Shown here: piece after piece, positions 44,815 to 57,026 of the stretch
How positions within the stretch are numbered: the first letter of the stretch is position 1
Layout: each line of letters begins with the position of its first letter
Program-made: the position numbers and the translations under genes
DNA from: Paraescarpia echinospica
Lineage: Eukaryota; Annelida; Polychaeta; Sabellida; Siboglinidae
NCBI GenBank assembly: GCA_020002185.1
Contig: CM034533.1
Coordinates: 38,348,409-38,412,408, forward strand
Direction of reading: 5' to 3'
DNA length: 64,000 nt
The notes under the pieces: generated by a model
The model's database searches: none
Told to the model about the DNA's origin: nothing
Seen by the model: the letters and a program-made list of their open reading frames with translations, nothing else

Positions 44815-45742
44815 CTTTACTGCCCGGGTGAAAGGTCAAGCAGATCTGTGCCAGTTCACAAAAAAATGTACGTGTACAAAAGAAGTGCGATACACCGACG
44901 ATTTGGTACGTGACGTGATCATCCGGGGACTGTATGATCAGGACACACAACGCGAGGTCCTCGGCATGCAGGAACAGGACATGGAACTCGACGCCTTGAT
45001 CAAACTACTGGAGGCCAAGGAGATCGGCAAGAAGACGCAGGCCTCCATCCTCGGCGATACAGGCGCCGGCATATCCAGGTACAAAAGGGACAAGAACCCA
45101 TCGCAAATCGACAACCAGAACAGGCATTTTAAATGCCACTACTGCGGTAGAACCGGCCACGGAACTAATACAAACGGGCGTACGTCCAAGGCTAACAGAG
45201 AGGCCAACTGTCCAGCTTTCAACGCCACGTGCAACAAATGCTCATTGACAGGGCATTTCTCTGCCGTATGCCGCAAACAGACGCCTCGAAAGTCGGACAA
45301 GATCGACAAACCGGGTTCGCCGCCCAAGTCCGGCAACATGGAGATGAAAACGCTAAAATTAGATGACACCGAGGGCGCTGCAGACCGATCCATGCCCTCC
45401 GTGTACGAAGAGATGTGCGAGGCGAAGGACTCACACTCTTGCGATACTCGAGCCGGCCGGGCTCGTGCCGGCAGCTCACAACCTTCCGGCACTCGATCTG
45501 GCAGTCGTGCTGGCGGTCGGGAAAACAACGGGGAAACTGACGACATCGAGGAGATCGGCCTCGTCACCAGCATCGCCAGCCGCGGCAGCAACAAGTGTGG
45601 CAAGGAAGTCGTCATCGAATCGCAACAATTCAACAGACTCCGTGGTTGGATTGAGAGGCCAGTCAAAGGCCAGCCCACAGTCACACTGCAGGCCCGTGTT
45701 GTGCCATCAGACTATGCCCACTTTGGCTATCACTTCAGTAAA
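44815..45742 (+). pseudogene. Gag part of second gypsy element (5'-truncated)
   Basis: The frame begins abruptly in Gag (RYTDDLVRDVIIRGLYD, ALIKLLEAKEIGKK). It carries two zinc-knuckle-like motifs, CHYCGRTGHG and CNKCSLTGHFSAVCR, then a Ser/Arg/Gly-rich linker. No left LTR was found, so the element is cut near 44810 in GT-rich DNA. The reading frame runs into a DNA-element insertion at 45743 and continues in a matching frame at 52806. Confidence 0.8.
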
Positions 45743-45847
45743 CCGGTGTACTGGTCTCGATGGAGGTTCCGGTCTGAGAGTAAGTTCCGGTTCCGTTTTG
45801 CGTATTGCGCATGCTCGCGCAAGCGCAGTATATCAAAATCGACCAAC

Positions 45848-45970
45848 TGTGAGCAACGTGACCTCAGGTGACCGATCAACTTTGACCCCGTGCCAGAAGT
45901 ATGCGGTGACTGAGTTACATCGCTGTGAGCAACGTGACCTCAGGTGACCGATCAACTTTGACCCTTGCTC
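45848..45970 (+). repeat. Subterminal direct repeat of the DNA element
   Basis: CTGTGAGCAACGTGACCTCAGG followed by TGACCGATCAACTTTGACC occurs twice, about 76 bp apart. At the other end a TIR-like segment is repeated at 52620-52686. Confidence 0.85.
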
Positions 45971-46169
45971 GATGCACTCGGTGACTGAGATATACAATTA
46001 ATCATTTTTCGTTTGCTGTAGCGACCGTTACTCCACCGACCTATTTGCCCCCTACGTTGCTGAACAGGATCGTACATCTGCGCGTGACCACTGTCTACTG
46101 GCACATTAGTTAGTATCAACTAGTTCACATATCTTTTGTTGAGAAAATACCTGTGATGCAGCGGGAGAA

Positions 46170-46293
46170 AATAGGAGATGAGTACCGACGGTACATGACT
46201 TGCATAAGGCATTACCTAGTCACAAAAAGCACTTGGTGTGTGAAAAGCGAATGCGCAATGCTATTTTGAAAGCTACGCAGCATGGCAAATATC
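46170..46293 (+). CDS. Possible exon inside the DNA element
   Basis: A short frame ending at a good donor (GACG|GTGAGT) reads HDLHKALPSHKKHLVCEKRM and KATQHGKYQV. A candidate last exon with a good acceptor (TATTCCAG) lies at 50630-50740. I cannot confirm that these belong together, because the phases need intervening exons, and I recognise no transposase. Confidence 0.25.
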
Positions 46294-46299
46294 AAGTAG

Positions 46300-47680
46300 A
46301 CGGTGAGTAGACAGTCCAGCCCCAGGGCCAGGCTAATAGTCTGTAGCCTAGCGTTTAGTATACTATGCCATAACCCAGTATATTAATATGGGTTTCTTAA
46401 ATGATATAGGTGTCAGAATAGGGGCCTGTGTTTTTGACAAAAGTATAATTACGAAACGATGGCTGGACGCAATGCCAATGACGTGGCTATTAATACAGCT
46501 GCTCTGCAGGCCCACTGTTTATTACCTAGAATGGTTATTATTCTTATCTTTCTGTGGGTTGTACCTCTTGATTTCCTGAAGCATAAATAAATATTCCTTT
46601 GACAAAACAGACACCCATGGCAGTCATTACAGGTTGGTGGTTATTTTTTGGCAAATATTAATAAAAATTGCACTCAACCTAAGATGTAAAATGGCTTCAG
46701 TCTTATATGACCAAATGTACTGCTAGTATGTCACTACTTGAAATTAGTTAATTGTGAATTCTATTTTGTGAATATTCTTTCAGCTGAAATTATTAACGCT
46801 ATTAAACAATCGTTTTACCTAAAAATGTATAGGCTTAGCCTAGGGGCCTACCACTAAAATGTACACCAACCTAAATACCAATGTATTTGACCATATATAG
46901 TGCAATTAATGAATGAAATAGATTAATAAATAATGGACAATCACTCGCTATCAATATTGCAGTTAGCACAGGTACTTACATTGTTATTGTCACACTGCAC
47001 TGTACTGTATTTGTGTATGAATAGTTATATTTCCTTTCTCGGAAGTAGACACAGTGACACATAAGCTTATTGACAGTGTGTGGGAATACTGTTACATGAC
47101 AGTAAGGAATTTACTAATTAATTGTATCATACTGACATGGTACTCTTTGTAGTGTTAAATTGTATCAAGTGAATTATGACATTCTCTGCATAGTTTGCTC
47201 AGGCCCTTATCACTAGAATTTAGACCCCTACTGTCCTAGGCTATGGCAGTGCAGCATAGGTAACTTGTGTTGGTAATTTCATCCATCATTTATGTAGTAA
47301 GCTTTACTTATAATTGTAACAAGTGAACAATACTATTTGGCAGCATCTGCAAATTTTGTAAATGGCCTTTATTAAGTTGTCTGTTTTTAATTGAAACTTG
47401 AAACAGTGGTTTCCTTTTTAACATTGTTTATTTTAAATTAAGAGTACACCTGTAGATGCTAATGTCTCAGTATCTGTTGGTGGTTCAAATCCGCCAGGTA
47501 AATGCACAAACCTTTGTGCACAATTACCCCTGGCATGGGCTTATTGACCGATACATTGCATCTGCGAGTATGATTATGTCGATATTTAATTAAAATGACT
47601 TTCAATGGTGCAACAGTTGAAGCATCAGATATAGTCAATTGAAAAAACAACTGATTTACCCCATACCTTCATTGTCCACC
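46300..47680. other. AT-rich interior of the DNA element
   Basis: No exon, repeat array or known element is seen. Confidence 0.5.
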
Positions 47681-48847
47681 TAACAAGATTGCCACACAGA
47701 GAATTAACTCTAGATGGCAGGTGGACAAGGAAGCCTTTTGGCTTATTGAGAGCCCAACCCTTTTTATCCAACCCTTCTGAGGTGTGTCGATTGTATGTTT
47801 ACACATATTCACACAGTAAACACCCACACAATCAGCAGATAATCTGTTCTATTCATTTACAGTCCTTTGTGAAAAGTAGAACATTCTTATACCTAATCTA
47901 CACTCCTCCTTTACTAATATAACTTCATGTCCTCTAGTACTTCTATCCTTCCTAACTGAGAAAAAAGTATTTCTATCAATATTTTCATAACCATTCAATA
48001 TTTTAAACACTTCTATCTCATCTCCTCTCAATCTCCTGGACTCTAGTGGTGTTAAACCATCTTATTTTAGGTGTATTTCATAACTAAGATCCCTCAGTTT
48101 TGGTATAATTTTAATCGCTCTCCTCTGTACTGTTTCTAGCATATCTATGTCCTTCCTGCGATATGGCCTCCACGCTTGTACACAATATTCTAATTGAGGC
48201 CTAACTACTGTTTTGTACAATTTATCTTTTTTTTTCCTTATACACTATATTTCACCTAATTAATCCAAGGATTTTATTTCCCTTTGTAGCTGCAATTCCG
48301 CACTACTTAGAAACCTTCATCTCAGCACTAGTGGTTAACCCAAAGTCCTTTTCTTTTACAGTTGTACTTAATACAGTACCCCCCATTTATATTGTACATC
48401 TTCGTTCCCATGTCCTGTGCGGAGGCATATACATTTCAAAAAATTTAACCTCATTTGCCCCTTTTCAAACCATTTGATCAACCTGTCAAGATCATCTTGT
48501 AAATGCTGTCTATCTACATAACGTTTAATCCTTCTGAACACTTTTGTATCATCTGAAAATTTCAACACCTTTCTAGTTATATCATCGTCCAAATCGTTGA
48601 TATATATTAAGAATAAAATAGGTCCCAGTACTGATTCCAGTGGTACCCCACTCAAAACTGATTTCCAGTTTGAAGCCTCCCCATCAACTACTATCCGTTG
48701 TCTTCTGTCAATCAGCCATTTTTTTATCCAGTTAATTATACCATTTCCTATGCCATGGACCTATAGTTTAAGTAGTAATCGTTGATGTGGCACTTTGTCG
48801 AAAGCTTTCTGAAAATCTAAATACATGATATGTACTGGTGATGTCTC
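47681..48847 (-). mobile_element. 5'-truncated CR1, antisense copy
   Basis: The same family as 25011-29874 in the opposite orientation: the 3' end (AACAAGATTGCCA on plus) is at 47681 and the truncated 5' end at about 48847 in the RT motif YLDFQKAFDKVPH. The RT box reads FSDD where FADD is expected and GVPLESVLGP where GVPQGSVLGP is expected, with several frame breaks. It inserted into the DNA element. Confidence 0.9.
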
Positions 48848-48849
48848 CC

Positions 48850-49840
48850 ATATATAAATATATGGAGTATCTTGAAACGACCCTATTGTGGGGGTCGTAT
48901 ATTAATTCCTAAACGTTTGGTGCTCCAGGTTCAAGCTGTAAGATGAAAACTACCCACATGCATAATGTGCAAGCTTGATTCTAAGTCAATGTTATGCCTC
49001 AGGTGGTTTTCACAGGCCTGTTGTCATTAGATGTAAATTCTAAGTGCACACTAGTAGCAGCCAGTGACCCAACTGACATTAAAGCAATTAGTTAGGTTCA
49101 GGCAATTGTTTGCACAATCTCAAATCTCCAGCCAGTGACTGAGCTGGGTGAACTGTGAATGTCCAGTGGGTGATAAGGCACTTCAGGGCTGGGTTAAAAT
49201 GTGAAAGTGAACACAATCCAGCTATACACTATTTAACTTAAATTCTCATATTGTACTTTCAAGTTTTAGATAAGTTTGTACAATGTCATTGTGCTTGATT
49301 AGCTTGCTTGGCCTATTACAGACATTAGTTCCAGTTAGCCTCTTTAGCGGATAATGTGTTCTTTTTGTCTTAAAATTAATCGTTAGGTGAGTTCAAGTTG
49401 ATTTCTAATTTAATTGAAGTTAGTTTAAATGGAATGTTAATTAAATGAAAGTTATTTGTTAATTTTATTTTATTGAAAAACTTTGGGAGGTTAATTTAAT
49501 TTAATTGACCTGATAAATGTATGATATTAATTAATTTAACTGGAAAATATGAGTTGATGTATTTTAAATAATTTTCAAAGTTAGTTTACCATGCCTGCTC
49601 TCAATATTCTTTGATGTTTCCTGCACTAAATACGTTTAGGTATGCAAGCATGCCAAATTGTTTTATGTGAAGGAATCTTCATAGTATATCGAGTTACTTT
49701 GTTGTAATAAAAGTGATTGATCATAGAACAATATTTTATACTCGGTATTTAATTATTGTGTTGTGTTATATTTTATAAATACCAAAATGTGGTGTCTTGG
49801 CATCCATATTGTTTAACAAATAAGATAATTATACGTAAAA
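48850..49840. other. AT-rich, nothing identified
   Basis: Low-complexity stretches with TTAATTTAA-like runs around 49430-49540. No coding feature is supported. Confidence 0.5.
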
Positions 49841-49844
49841 AAAT

Positions 49845-50135
49845 GTAAATTCTTATATAGCGCAGTATCCAGTCTTTAGGACTGCTCGATGCGTTTTACA
49901 CTTTACTCCCTGGCAGACCTGTTCAATCGAACATCATCTCGACTTCTCTTGGAAGTATTCAGCCATGCTGTGATTAATGCGTGAAGACTATTCGTACAAA
50001 AATATCCACCACTGTCTATAGCCAGGTACTCAGTCATGCAGCTGAGTGAACTGAAGCAATGCAGAATAACTGAACTTTCCAAAAATGTGATACCGCTGCA
50101 TAGGATTCGAATCTGCTTCCTCTCAGCCACAGTTG
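49845..50135 (-). mobile_element. SINE copy inside the DNA element
   Basis: Shares the full tail (GCGCAGTATCCAGT on plus), ACTCCCTGGCAGACCTGTTC and ACTGTCTATAGCCAGGTACT with the SINE at 6549-6872, and a damaged head around GGATTCGAATC. Confidence 0.8.
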
Positions 50136-50629
50136 TGGTGTGTTCACAATGGTGGTGAGCATCATTTGAGAGACAATTAGGTCTTACCATTAAATGTAAT
50201 TTAGGATATATTAAGACAATAAATTCCTGCCAATTTAAAAAAAAAACAGCAAATGTGCCAATCCTCCACATGGTGCTATATACACAGAGACACAATAGTC
50301 TGTGTCCTGGCATATTCCTACGTGACATTTGCTATGTTATATATTTGAAAAGTTTTTCGCAATGCTGGTTACATAAAACGTCTCTCACTGATGTAGGGAT
50401 GAAAACTTCACATGATACACCCTAATTGCCAGCTCGCTTACAGTAACATTGAGCATGTTATCACACTACCAAGTACCAAGTAGGTTTTTATAAAGTATTA
50501 TACTTCACAGAATTAGCAAAGGAAAATTGTGACCTGTACCTATGTATGTTATTAAGGGATGATATGTTTTCAGATGAGTCTATTATTTATGTAAGGAAAT
50601 GTTAACATTAATGTGTATCTGTATTCCAG

Positions 50630-50740
50630 TATGCAAAGGCCATCAGCGTTGGAGTACCACCTCACAAGATACGCCAGTGCCATGTCGATGCTTTCAGAAC
50701 GGCAGTATTAGCAGAGTTCCTGCAATACAAGAAACTGTAA
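50630..50740 (+). CDS. Possible terminal exon in the DNA element
   Basis: After a pyrimidine-rich acceptor ending ATTCCAG the frame reads YAKAISVGVPPHKIRQCHVD and ends LAEFLQYKKL with a TAA at 50738-50740. It reads more like protein than the alternative frame, but I do not recognise it. Confidence 0.3.
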   Translation, partial: YAKAISVGVPPHKIRQCHVDAFRTAVLAEFLQYKKL

Positions 50741-51680
50741 TGGCACATGCAGTCACTGAATATATACTTTAGTTTGTAATCTTACTAATTTAATCCCACC
50801 TCATCCTATTATGTGATGGCTCTTAGTGTAATTTATTATTTAAATGAGTTTATTCATTATATATGTTTTAGGTATAATGCCCTTATATTTAAATTGTTTT
50901 TTAATTCAATGTACGATTCTTAGTTGTATTGTTTTTATGATATTTAACTTAATATTTTAATGATCTAACTATACAGGTTTGGTATTATGATTGTATTGTA
51001 AAGCACCATAGAGCACTGTGTGATTATGGCGCTATAAAAATATCTTATTTTATTATTATTACAGTCATGCAGTCATGCTATATATGAATTAATGATTACT
51101 TGTGACAATGGTTTTATTTCTGAATAAATGAATTTTATATTACTTGGCTGATTAAATATTATGATATACTTTATTTGTAGCAATGTTGTATTGCAAGCGA
51201 GTGCAGCGTTATATAACGGGCTACGTGGTTTGGTTCTTTGTAAATGTATGCCAATAATTTTAGTGTATTCCTGTTGTTTTATGTTACTTTGTTTAATGTA
51301 ATAACAATCACAGCTTTAGTTTCATAAGGATCTCCTCAGTTTAATTTACATTACATTAGATTGCATATAATGTGACGTAAATATCTATAACCAGAAAGGC
51401 TAATGTTATCTACGAGTTAATAATTATTTGTAACAATAGTTTTATTTTTTAATAATTGCATTTGATCACTTGTCTGATGATACATCACAGTATTATACAA
51501 AGGGCTAGTTTTGATCTGTGTAAATAAATAAATACATTTTTTGCATTTTATATTTCATTTAATAATACTACTAGTCGTGAATGCATGGCTCGTTTCCATA
51601 AATGTATTATTAAAGAATTGTTGAGTTACTTGGAGTTGCGTTGGGAAAAACTGTTTGGAAATGATGATCCCCACCCTCCG
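50741..51680. other. AT-rich, with SINE-like tail
   Basis: Near 50998-51060 the sequence TAAAGCACCATAGAGCACTGTG...GCGCTATAAAAAT followed by TTATTATTATTAC resembles the 3' tail of a SINE or LINE. Otherwise nothing is seen. Confidence 0.45.
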
Positions 51681-51689
51681 TACGAATTT

Positions 51690-52340
51690 TGAAGTGCCTC
51701 AATGGGACTTCTAGACTGCACACAAAATGTCAGCCCCATATTTCCAAAACTGATGGAGATAAGTGCTATTTTAAAATTGTGACTCCCAGACCGCCACCCC
51801 GGACAAATTTAGAAAAATATAAAACTATGAACTATCCCAATGGGTATGCTAGATCGCATAAAAAAGGTCTGCCCCATACAGGCATGACTGGCCCAGATAA
51901 GTGCCATTTTAAAATTGTGACCCCACATTTTGAATTTGTTTTTAAATATCTAGATCCCAATGGGCTTGCTAGATCAAACACAAAAGTTCAACTCCACACA
52001 TGACAAAATGACAGAGATAAGTGCATTTTAAAATTGTGACCTCCCCCGAGACTCCCACCACCTGGATGAATTTCGAAAAAAAACTATATGTACAAACTAC
52101 CCCAATGGACACCCTAGATCAAAAAAAATGTCAGCTTCATATATGTCAAATTAACAGAGACGTGTCATTTATAAATTGTTACCCCCAAGATTCCTACCCC
52201 CGACGAATTTTTAAAAATCTAAATCTACGAACCACCCCCAATGGGCCTGCTAGATTATACACAAAATTTCAGCTTCATACATGCCAAACTGACAGAGATA
52301 AGGATGTGTCATGTCATTTAAAATGCGGATATTTGTGTTT
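51690..52340 (+). repeat. Degenerate ~120-145 bp tandem repeat, five units
   Basis: Each unit carries CCCAATGGG(C/T), a GCTAGATC-like phrase, CAGAGATAAGTGCCATTTTAAA and TTGTGACCCC. Starts are near 51700, 51837, 51957, 52102 and 52229. A peptide-like phrase (KCHFKIVTP) appears in the open frames only because of the repeat. Confidence 0.85.
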
Positions 52341-52805
52341 ACCACAAAACCCGCTGTGCGTATAAGCAGCGCTGAAAACTGCAGCTCTGTGTGACGAAGT
52401 CGTAAGATACACAACGTCAACGCTCTGAGACAATTACATCAAAATAAAACACAATTTTTTGGCAAATAACTCCAAGTTATGCTAATCATGAGGTTTTGTT
52501 ATGTATACTAACCATTACAAAAGTAACCGTATCATTAACGTAAACTATAATATAATTGGATCACACATTCTTTCGGCAAACACCGTGATAAGCTGGCCAA
52601 AAATAGGCGCTAACCTTTGACATGTACTGTGTGTACGCAAAACGGAACCGGAACTCACTCTCAGACCGGAACCTCCTTCCAGACCATACAGCTGCGGGCC
52701 GAAAGTAGGCGCTAACCTTTGACATTTACAATCGCATGCGCACTACGCAAAACGGAACCGGAACTTACTCTCAGACCGGAACCTCCTTCCAGACCAGTAC
52801 ACCGG

Positions 52806-53460
52806 CACGCACCTGTCAACTGCGGGTCATTACTGACACTGGCTGCCAGTCGACCATCATCAACACGGAACAGGTCCACAACATGGGGTACAAGAAGAGC
52901 GACCTCATTCCCACCCGACTTCGGATGCAGGCCATAGACACCAACCCCATGTAAATCATCGGGGCAATCATTCTCCGCTTGTCAGGATTGGACCGTCATG
53001 GAAACTCGCACGAGACAACCCAGATCTGCTACGTCTCTAACAAGTTCAAGGGAATGTACCTAAGCGAACATGGGTGCAAACAGTTTGGGATCATACCGGA
53101 ATCCTTCCCATCAGTTGGCGCTGTCGAAACAAACAACGATGCCGCAGCCAGCTCATCTATGCCACCACCATCCACCAGGGACAACTGCAATTGCCCGGGG
53201 CGTACGATGCCTCCGCCACTGCCCACGTCCATCCCATTCCCTCCTACAGAAAACAACAGAGAGAAACTTGAGGAGTGGATTAAAGACTACTATAAAGGCA
53301 GTACTTTCAACACATGCGAGCATCAACCCCTCCCCCTCACGGAGGGACCACCAGTCCGCATCATGGTCAACTCGAACGCCTCACCTGTCACCATTCACAC
53401 ACCTATATCGGTTCCTCTACACTGGCAGGAACAGGTCAAGGCCGACCTGGACAGAGACAA
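52806..53460 (+). pseudogene. Protease and pre-RT linker of second gypsy element
   Basis: The retropepsin core ITDTGCQSTIINTEQV follows directly after the DNA element's right end, with the catalytic Asp-Thr-Gly triplet. A stop occurs near 52954, and the frame resumes with RLSGLDRHGNSHET. A proline-rich linker and EWIKDYYKGSTFNTC lead to VPLHWQEQVKADLDRD, the segment that normally precedes the RT. Homology then jumps at about 53458 to the very end of RNase H. Confidence 0.82.
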
Positions 53461-55190
53461 TTCAGGATCACCCACGTACCTGGTAAACGCCACTTCACCG
53501 CTGACAGCCTGTCCAGATACGCCTCTGGAGACTCCAATCCTAACAAGATGGACCTACCAGATGATGCACATGCGGCTGGCTATTCATCGGTACCGGCTGA
53601 ACTTTGGTGGTACCAGGGGCTGCGCCGCATAGGCAACGAGGGGAATTCCCGGAAGACAGCAGGCACATGCCAGAACTCACCCGGATCTATCATCAGTACA
53701 GGGCCGACCTCTCCATCACGGCGGGCGTAATACTGTACCAGGACAGAATCATTATCCCGCCATCACTCCGCGGCCAGGTCCTGGAAACACTACACGCCGC
53801 CCACCAAGGTGTGACGTCCATGAACGCCAGAGCGAAAGCATCGGTTTTCTGGCCGGGAATCACGATTCAGATCCAAGAGCTGCGCAATAACTGTCAGGCG
53901 TGCCACAGAATTGCTTCCAGCAACCCCAAGCCGCCTCCCACACCCTCACCCGACCCAGTCTACCCATTCCAGATGTTGTGCGCCGATTACTTCTGTTACA
54001 GCGGCCACAATTACCTCGTCATCGTTGACAGATACTCGGGTTGGCCCTACGTGTGTCAACTAACGGGGGGGGGGGTCGCCGGCACTCGTCAAGAAGCTAC
54101 GGGAATTCTTTGTCACATATGGTATCGCCGAAGAGTTGTCATCAGATGGCGGCCCCGAGTTTACGGCTGAGCTCACCCAGCAGTTCCTCCGAGACTGGGG
54201 AGTTGCTCACCGCCTCTCGTCGGTAGCCTACCCCCATTCCAACACCCGGGCCGAGATCGGGGTTAAGTCAGCTAAGCGCTTGATCATGGAGAACACCGGG
54301 CCACATGGCGACGCCGACATCCTGGCATTCCAGCGAGCCATGCTCACATATAGGAACACGCCTACGCCACTTGACAAACGCTCCCCGGCTGAAATCGTCT
54401 TTGGCCGCCAAATCCGCGACTTTATGCCCGTCATGCCAGGAAAATACGAGCCATACGATACCTGGACAGACACAGCCGCCAACCGGGAGAAGGCTCTCAT
54501 GGAACGCCATGCCAAGGAGGTGGAAGCCCTCCTACCCCACACTAAGAAACTGCCTCCTCTGAAAGTGGGGAACAGCGTCCGCATCCAGAACCAGACTGGG
54601 AATGCGCCACGACGCTGGGACAAGTCTGGACAAGTCATCGAGGTACGGCAACACGACCAGTACGCCATCAAAGTCCACGGGTCTGGCAGAGTCACCCTTC
54701 GCAACCGCCAATTTCTACGGCGCTACGTCCCGTACGTGGATAAGCCATGCCCACGCCGTATCACGGATGACATCCCCAACAGGTCCGCTGACATAGGGAG
54801 ACTGCACCTATCCCTACTTCCCATGGAGGACCTGACACATGAGATTTCCACACCACTCGGCAGCGACGCCAATCGCTCGCCGCCGACCCCGGACACGGCA
54901 ATGTTCAGAAAGTCGCAGAGCACACCAGTGCGCCGACAAGACATACGCCCCAACCCGCACAGCCTCCACTTTGAGCCCGACACAGGGAATGAAGATACTC
55001 CGGTGGCCTCACCAAGATCGTCCGCCGATGAACCGCCATCCGCGGGACCGAACCGGGAAACTGCACCGCAACAGAAGCTCGCATCGCCGCCACCGTCAGT
55101 ACCAAACACTATGTTCCGAGCGGACAGACCAAGGCGGCAGACACGCTTGCCGACCCGCTTCAATGACTATGTGGTCGGTAACGAGTGATC
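53461..55190 (+). pseudogene. RNase H remnant and integrase of second gypsy element
   Basis: Starts with ITHVPGKRHFTADSLSRYAS, the C-terminal end of RNase H. Integrase follows: HAAHQGVTSM and NNCQACH (HHCC finger), CADYF (first Asp), then a frameshift at an 11-G run (54065-54075). The second Asp is in SSDGGPEFTAEL and the Glu in TRAEIGVK. The stretch from 54136 to 55188 is open and includes TYRNTPTPLDKRSPAE and a C-terminal tail ending RLPTRFNDYVVGN. The whole RT and most of RNase H are missing. Confidence 0.88.
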
Positions 55191-55194
55191 GAAC

Positions 55195-55420
55195 AAGGTA
55201 CTCGAAGAGTTCATGCGTCTCCCGTCACAAGAAATCGGGGCGAGGGAGGACATTGACAATTACGCTACATTATTAATGTTAACTTGTTCTATTCTCATCG
55301 CCTCTATGGTTCGTTCTTATTAAGTGCACCGCACATATCCGTGTTCGTTCTTTTTCACTGCACCGCACATCAGCATTAAACGTTCAAAACCATCGCTGTC
55401 TCATTCTTTAGAAACACTCA
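55195..55420. other. 3' flank of the gypsy element
   Basis: A purine-rich GGGGCGAGGGAGGACA at about 55235 could be the polypurine tract and the following ~150 bp a 3' LTR, but no left LTR exists for comparison. GCACCGCACAT occurs twice, 45 bp apart. Confidence 0.35.
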
Positions 55421-55421
55421 C

Positions 55422-55640
55422 ATTTCCCCTCCTTGCACGTTCGGCTTGTGGGTTGGCAACTTCTCATGTTGTCGTCCCAGACATAACGACCAGGACACGG
55501 CTGGTTGTCGTGTATCTGTCGGTTGACACACTTAACGTACACGTTGCACGCATGACATGATTGGTAATTGCCATCGTTGTGCGTAGTGCACGAAGACACG
55601 CAGTTAGTACCCGTTATTGTCCCAAGTTTGCGGCTTGGCA
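55422..55640 (-). CDS. Chitin-binding (CBM14-like) domain exon
   Basis: A 219-bp phase 1-1 exon encodes TNCVSSC, DGNYQSCHACNVYVKC, a Cys, GRYVWDDNMRSC and SRTC. Acceptor CAATTTCAG (AG at 55641-55642) and donor T|GTGAGTG. Its NYQSC core groups it with 23139 and 35833 rather than with the HWWGNF subfamily. It sits just beyond the 3' end of the second gypsy element. Confidence 0.87.
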
Positions 55641-55644
55641 CTGA

Positions 55645-57020
55645 AATTGTGATGGTGAACACTGGATGACGTATTTTTCAACAATCTACATACAGAATGT
55701 CAACTATTGTAGTATGTTTGTGCGCGTGCGTGTGTGCGTGAGTATGGAATCAATGCGTGTGTCCGTGCGTACGTATTTCCGTACTCGTGTGTTTGAACGG
55801 TGTAAGAAAATTAGTCATGCTAATATGATATAAGCGGTGGTGTATCGCTTAAGTGTGCAAGAGAAGCGACCAAGGAGCGCATGTTCAAGCACAGACATAG
55901 GCGTTGTTTACTTTGCTTATTTCCCAATTCGGCGTAGCTACAATTTCAGGCTTGAAATACATTATATCTAATAGTAATCATGGTCCCGTTAACATGTCAT
56001 CTTTAGACATGGCAGATATTTGAATGTTGGCGTACACATTTTTCTGACTTGTTAAATTGTGTCAACAATAGTAGTGTAGATGCATGTGAATATAACTGCG
56101 ATATGAGGAATTTGTAGTTACAAGAGAGGAAATAACACATGCGATGTTAATAAAGCATGAGGGTCAGACAGCATAAAGTATGCAGCCAAGGTACTTAATT
56201 GTACCTTTACTAGCGATGTGTTTCACTAGCTTTATTGCTCACGGATTCCTGTCGGGGTCAATGTTGTCAATTGTACTTGCACCAGTACTTAAGGATAAAG
56301 TATTGCATATCATAATATTGTTAAGCTGTTTCTTGGTGTGTCCAAATATGAAAGTATCAGCTTCCTATGCACTCTGTTTGATGTACAATACTGCCAATCT
56401 GTAATTATGAACATGGTGTATCTATTTATGTGTAGACTTTATAATTATGTTAACTATATTATAAAGGATATACTAGCTACCAATTTGAGATTTACTTCCA
56501 TGATACGTAAACACTGGAACAAACTATTATATTTGAATATTTGATAGAAACAACTGTACAAAATATACGGAGGCAGGTAAGAACGTATTATGTTATAACG
56601 TCTGCCGTTGACACCATCATGTGGACCTCAGTTTCGCATGTACTATGTCATATGTATGTGCCATGTTGAGTTAAAACTATTGAATTGAATTTAATTGAAT
56701 TGAGGTCAACACTAATGGACCCCATTTTTGAAATCGTCATACCTGAAGATCTCGATTTTTACATCAACTATGTGGCTGTAGGTCAGTGGTTCTCAAACTT
56801 GTTTGCGCCATTACTCCTTTTTCATATGCTTTTATTGATGACGACCCCCCACCCCTACCCATGCTCATTCCAAAAGATTAATTAGGTAGTATATTGTAAG
56901 TCGATGACTAGAGATCTAGGAGAGGCTACACCAATTATTGGACGTATATTTTATAACACGCGCACACTGAAGTGTTTCTCTTTCAATACAAATAAATGCG
57001 AGATGCTGCAATCCTCGTTA
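55645..57020. other. No gene seen
   Basis: AT-rich DNA with a short GT/GC tract at 55715-55790. Plus-strand frames near 56180 and 56685 look like chance. Confidence 0.5.
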
Positions 57021-57026
57021 CTCCGG

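Larger units (their letters stand above)
45743..52805. mobile_element. 7.05-kb DNA element with 68-bp TIRs and CCGG duplication
   Basis: Element proper 45747-52801. The ends TGTACTGGTCT...AGACCAGTACA form terminal inverted repeats 68 bp long with about three mismatches (45747-45814 and 52734-52801). CCGG at 45743-45746 and 52802-52805 looks like a 4-bp target duplication. Removing the element and one CCGG restores the gypsy reading frame. TGT...ACA ends with a 4-bp duplication recall Ginger-type elements, but no integrase-like transposase is visible, so it may be non-autonomous. A CR1, a SINE and tandem repeats lie inside. Confidence 0.8.

Noticed and set aside
44753..44815. ATG at 44753 as the Gag start of the second gypsy element
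   Set aside because: The first ~20 codons lie in GT-rich repeat DNA; Gag-like sequence begins only near 44815.
54228..55163. Minus-strand frames of 80-158 codons
   Set aside because: They are shadows of the GC-rich integrase frame on the plus strand.
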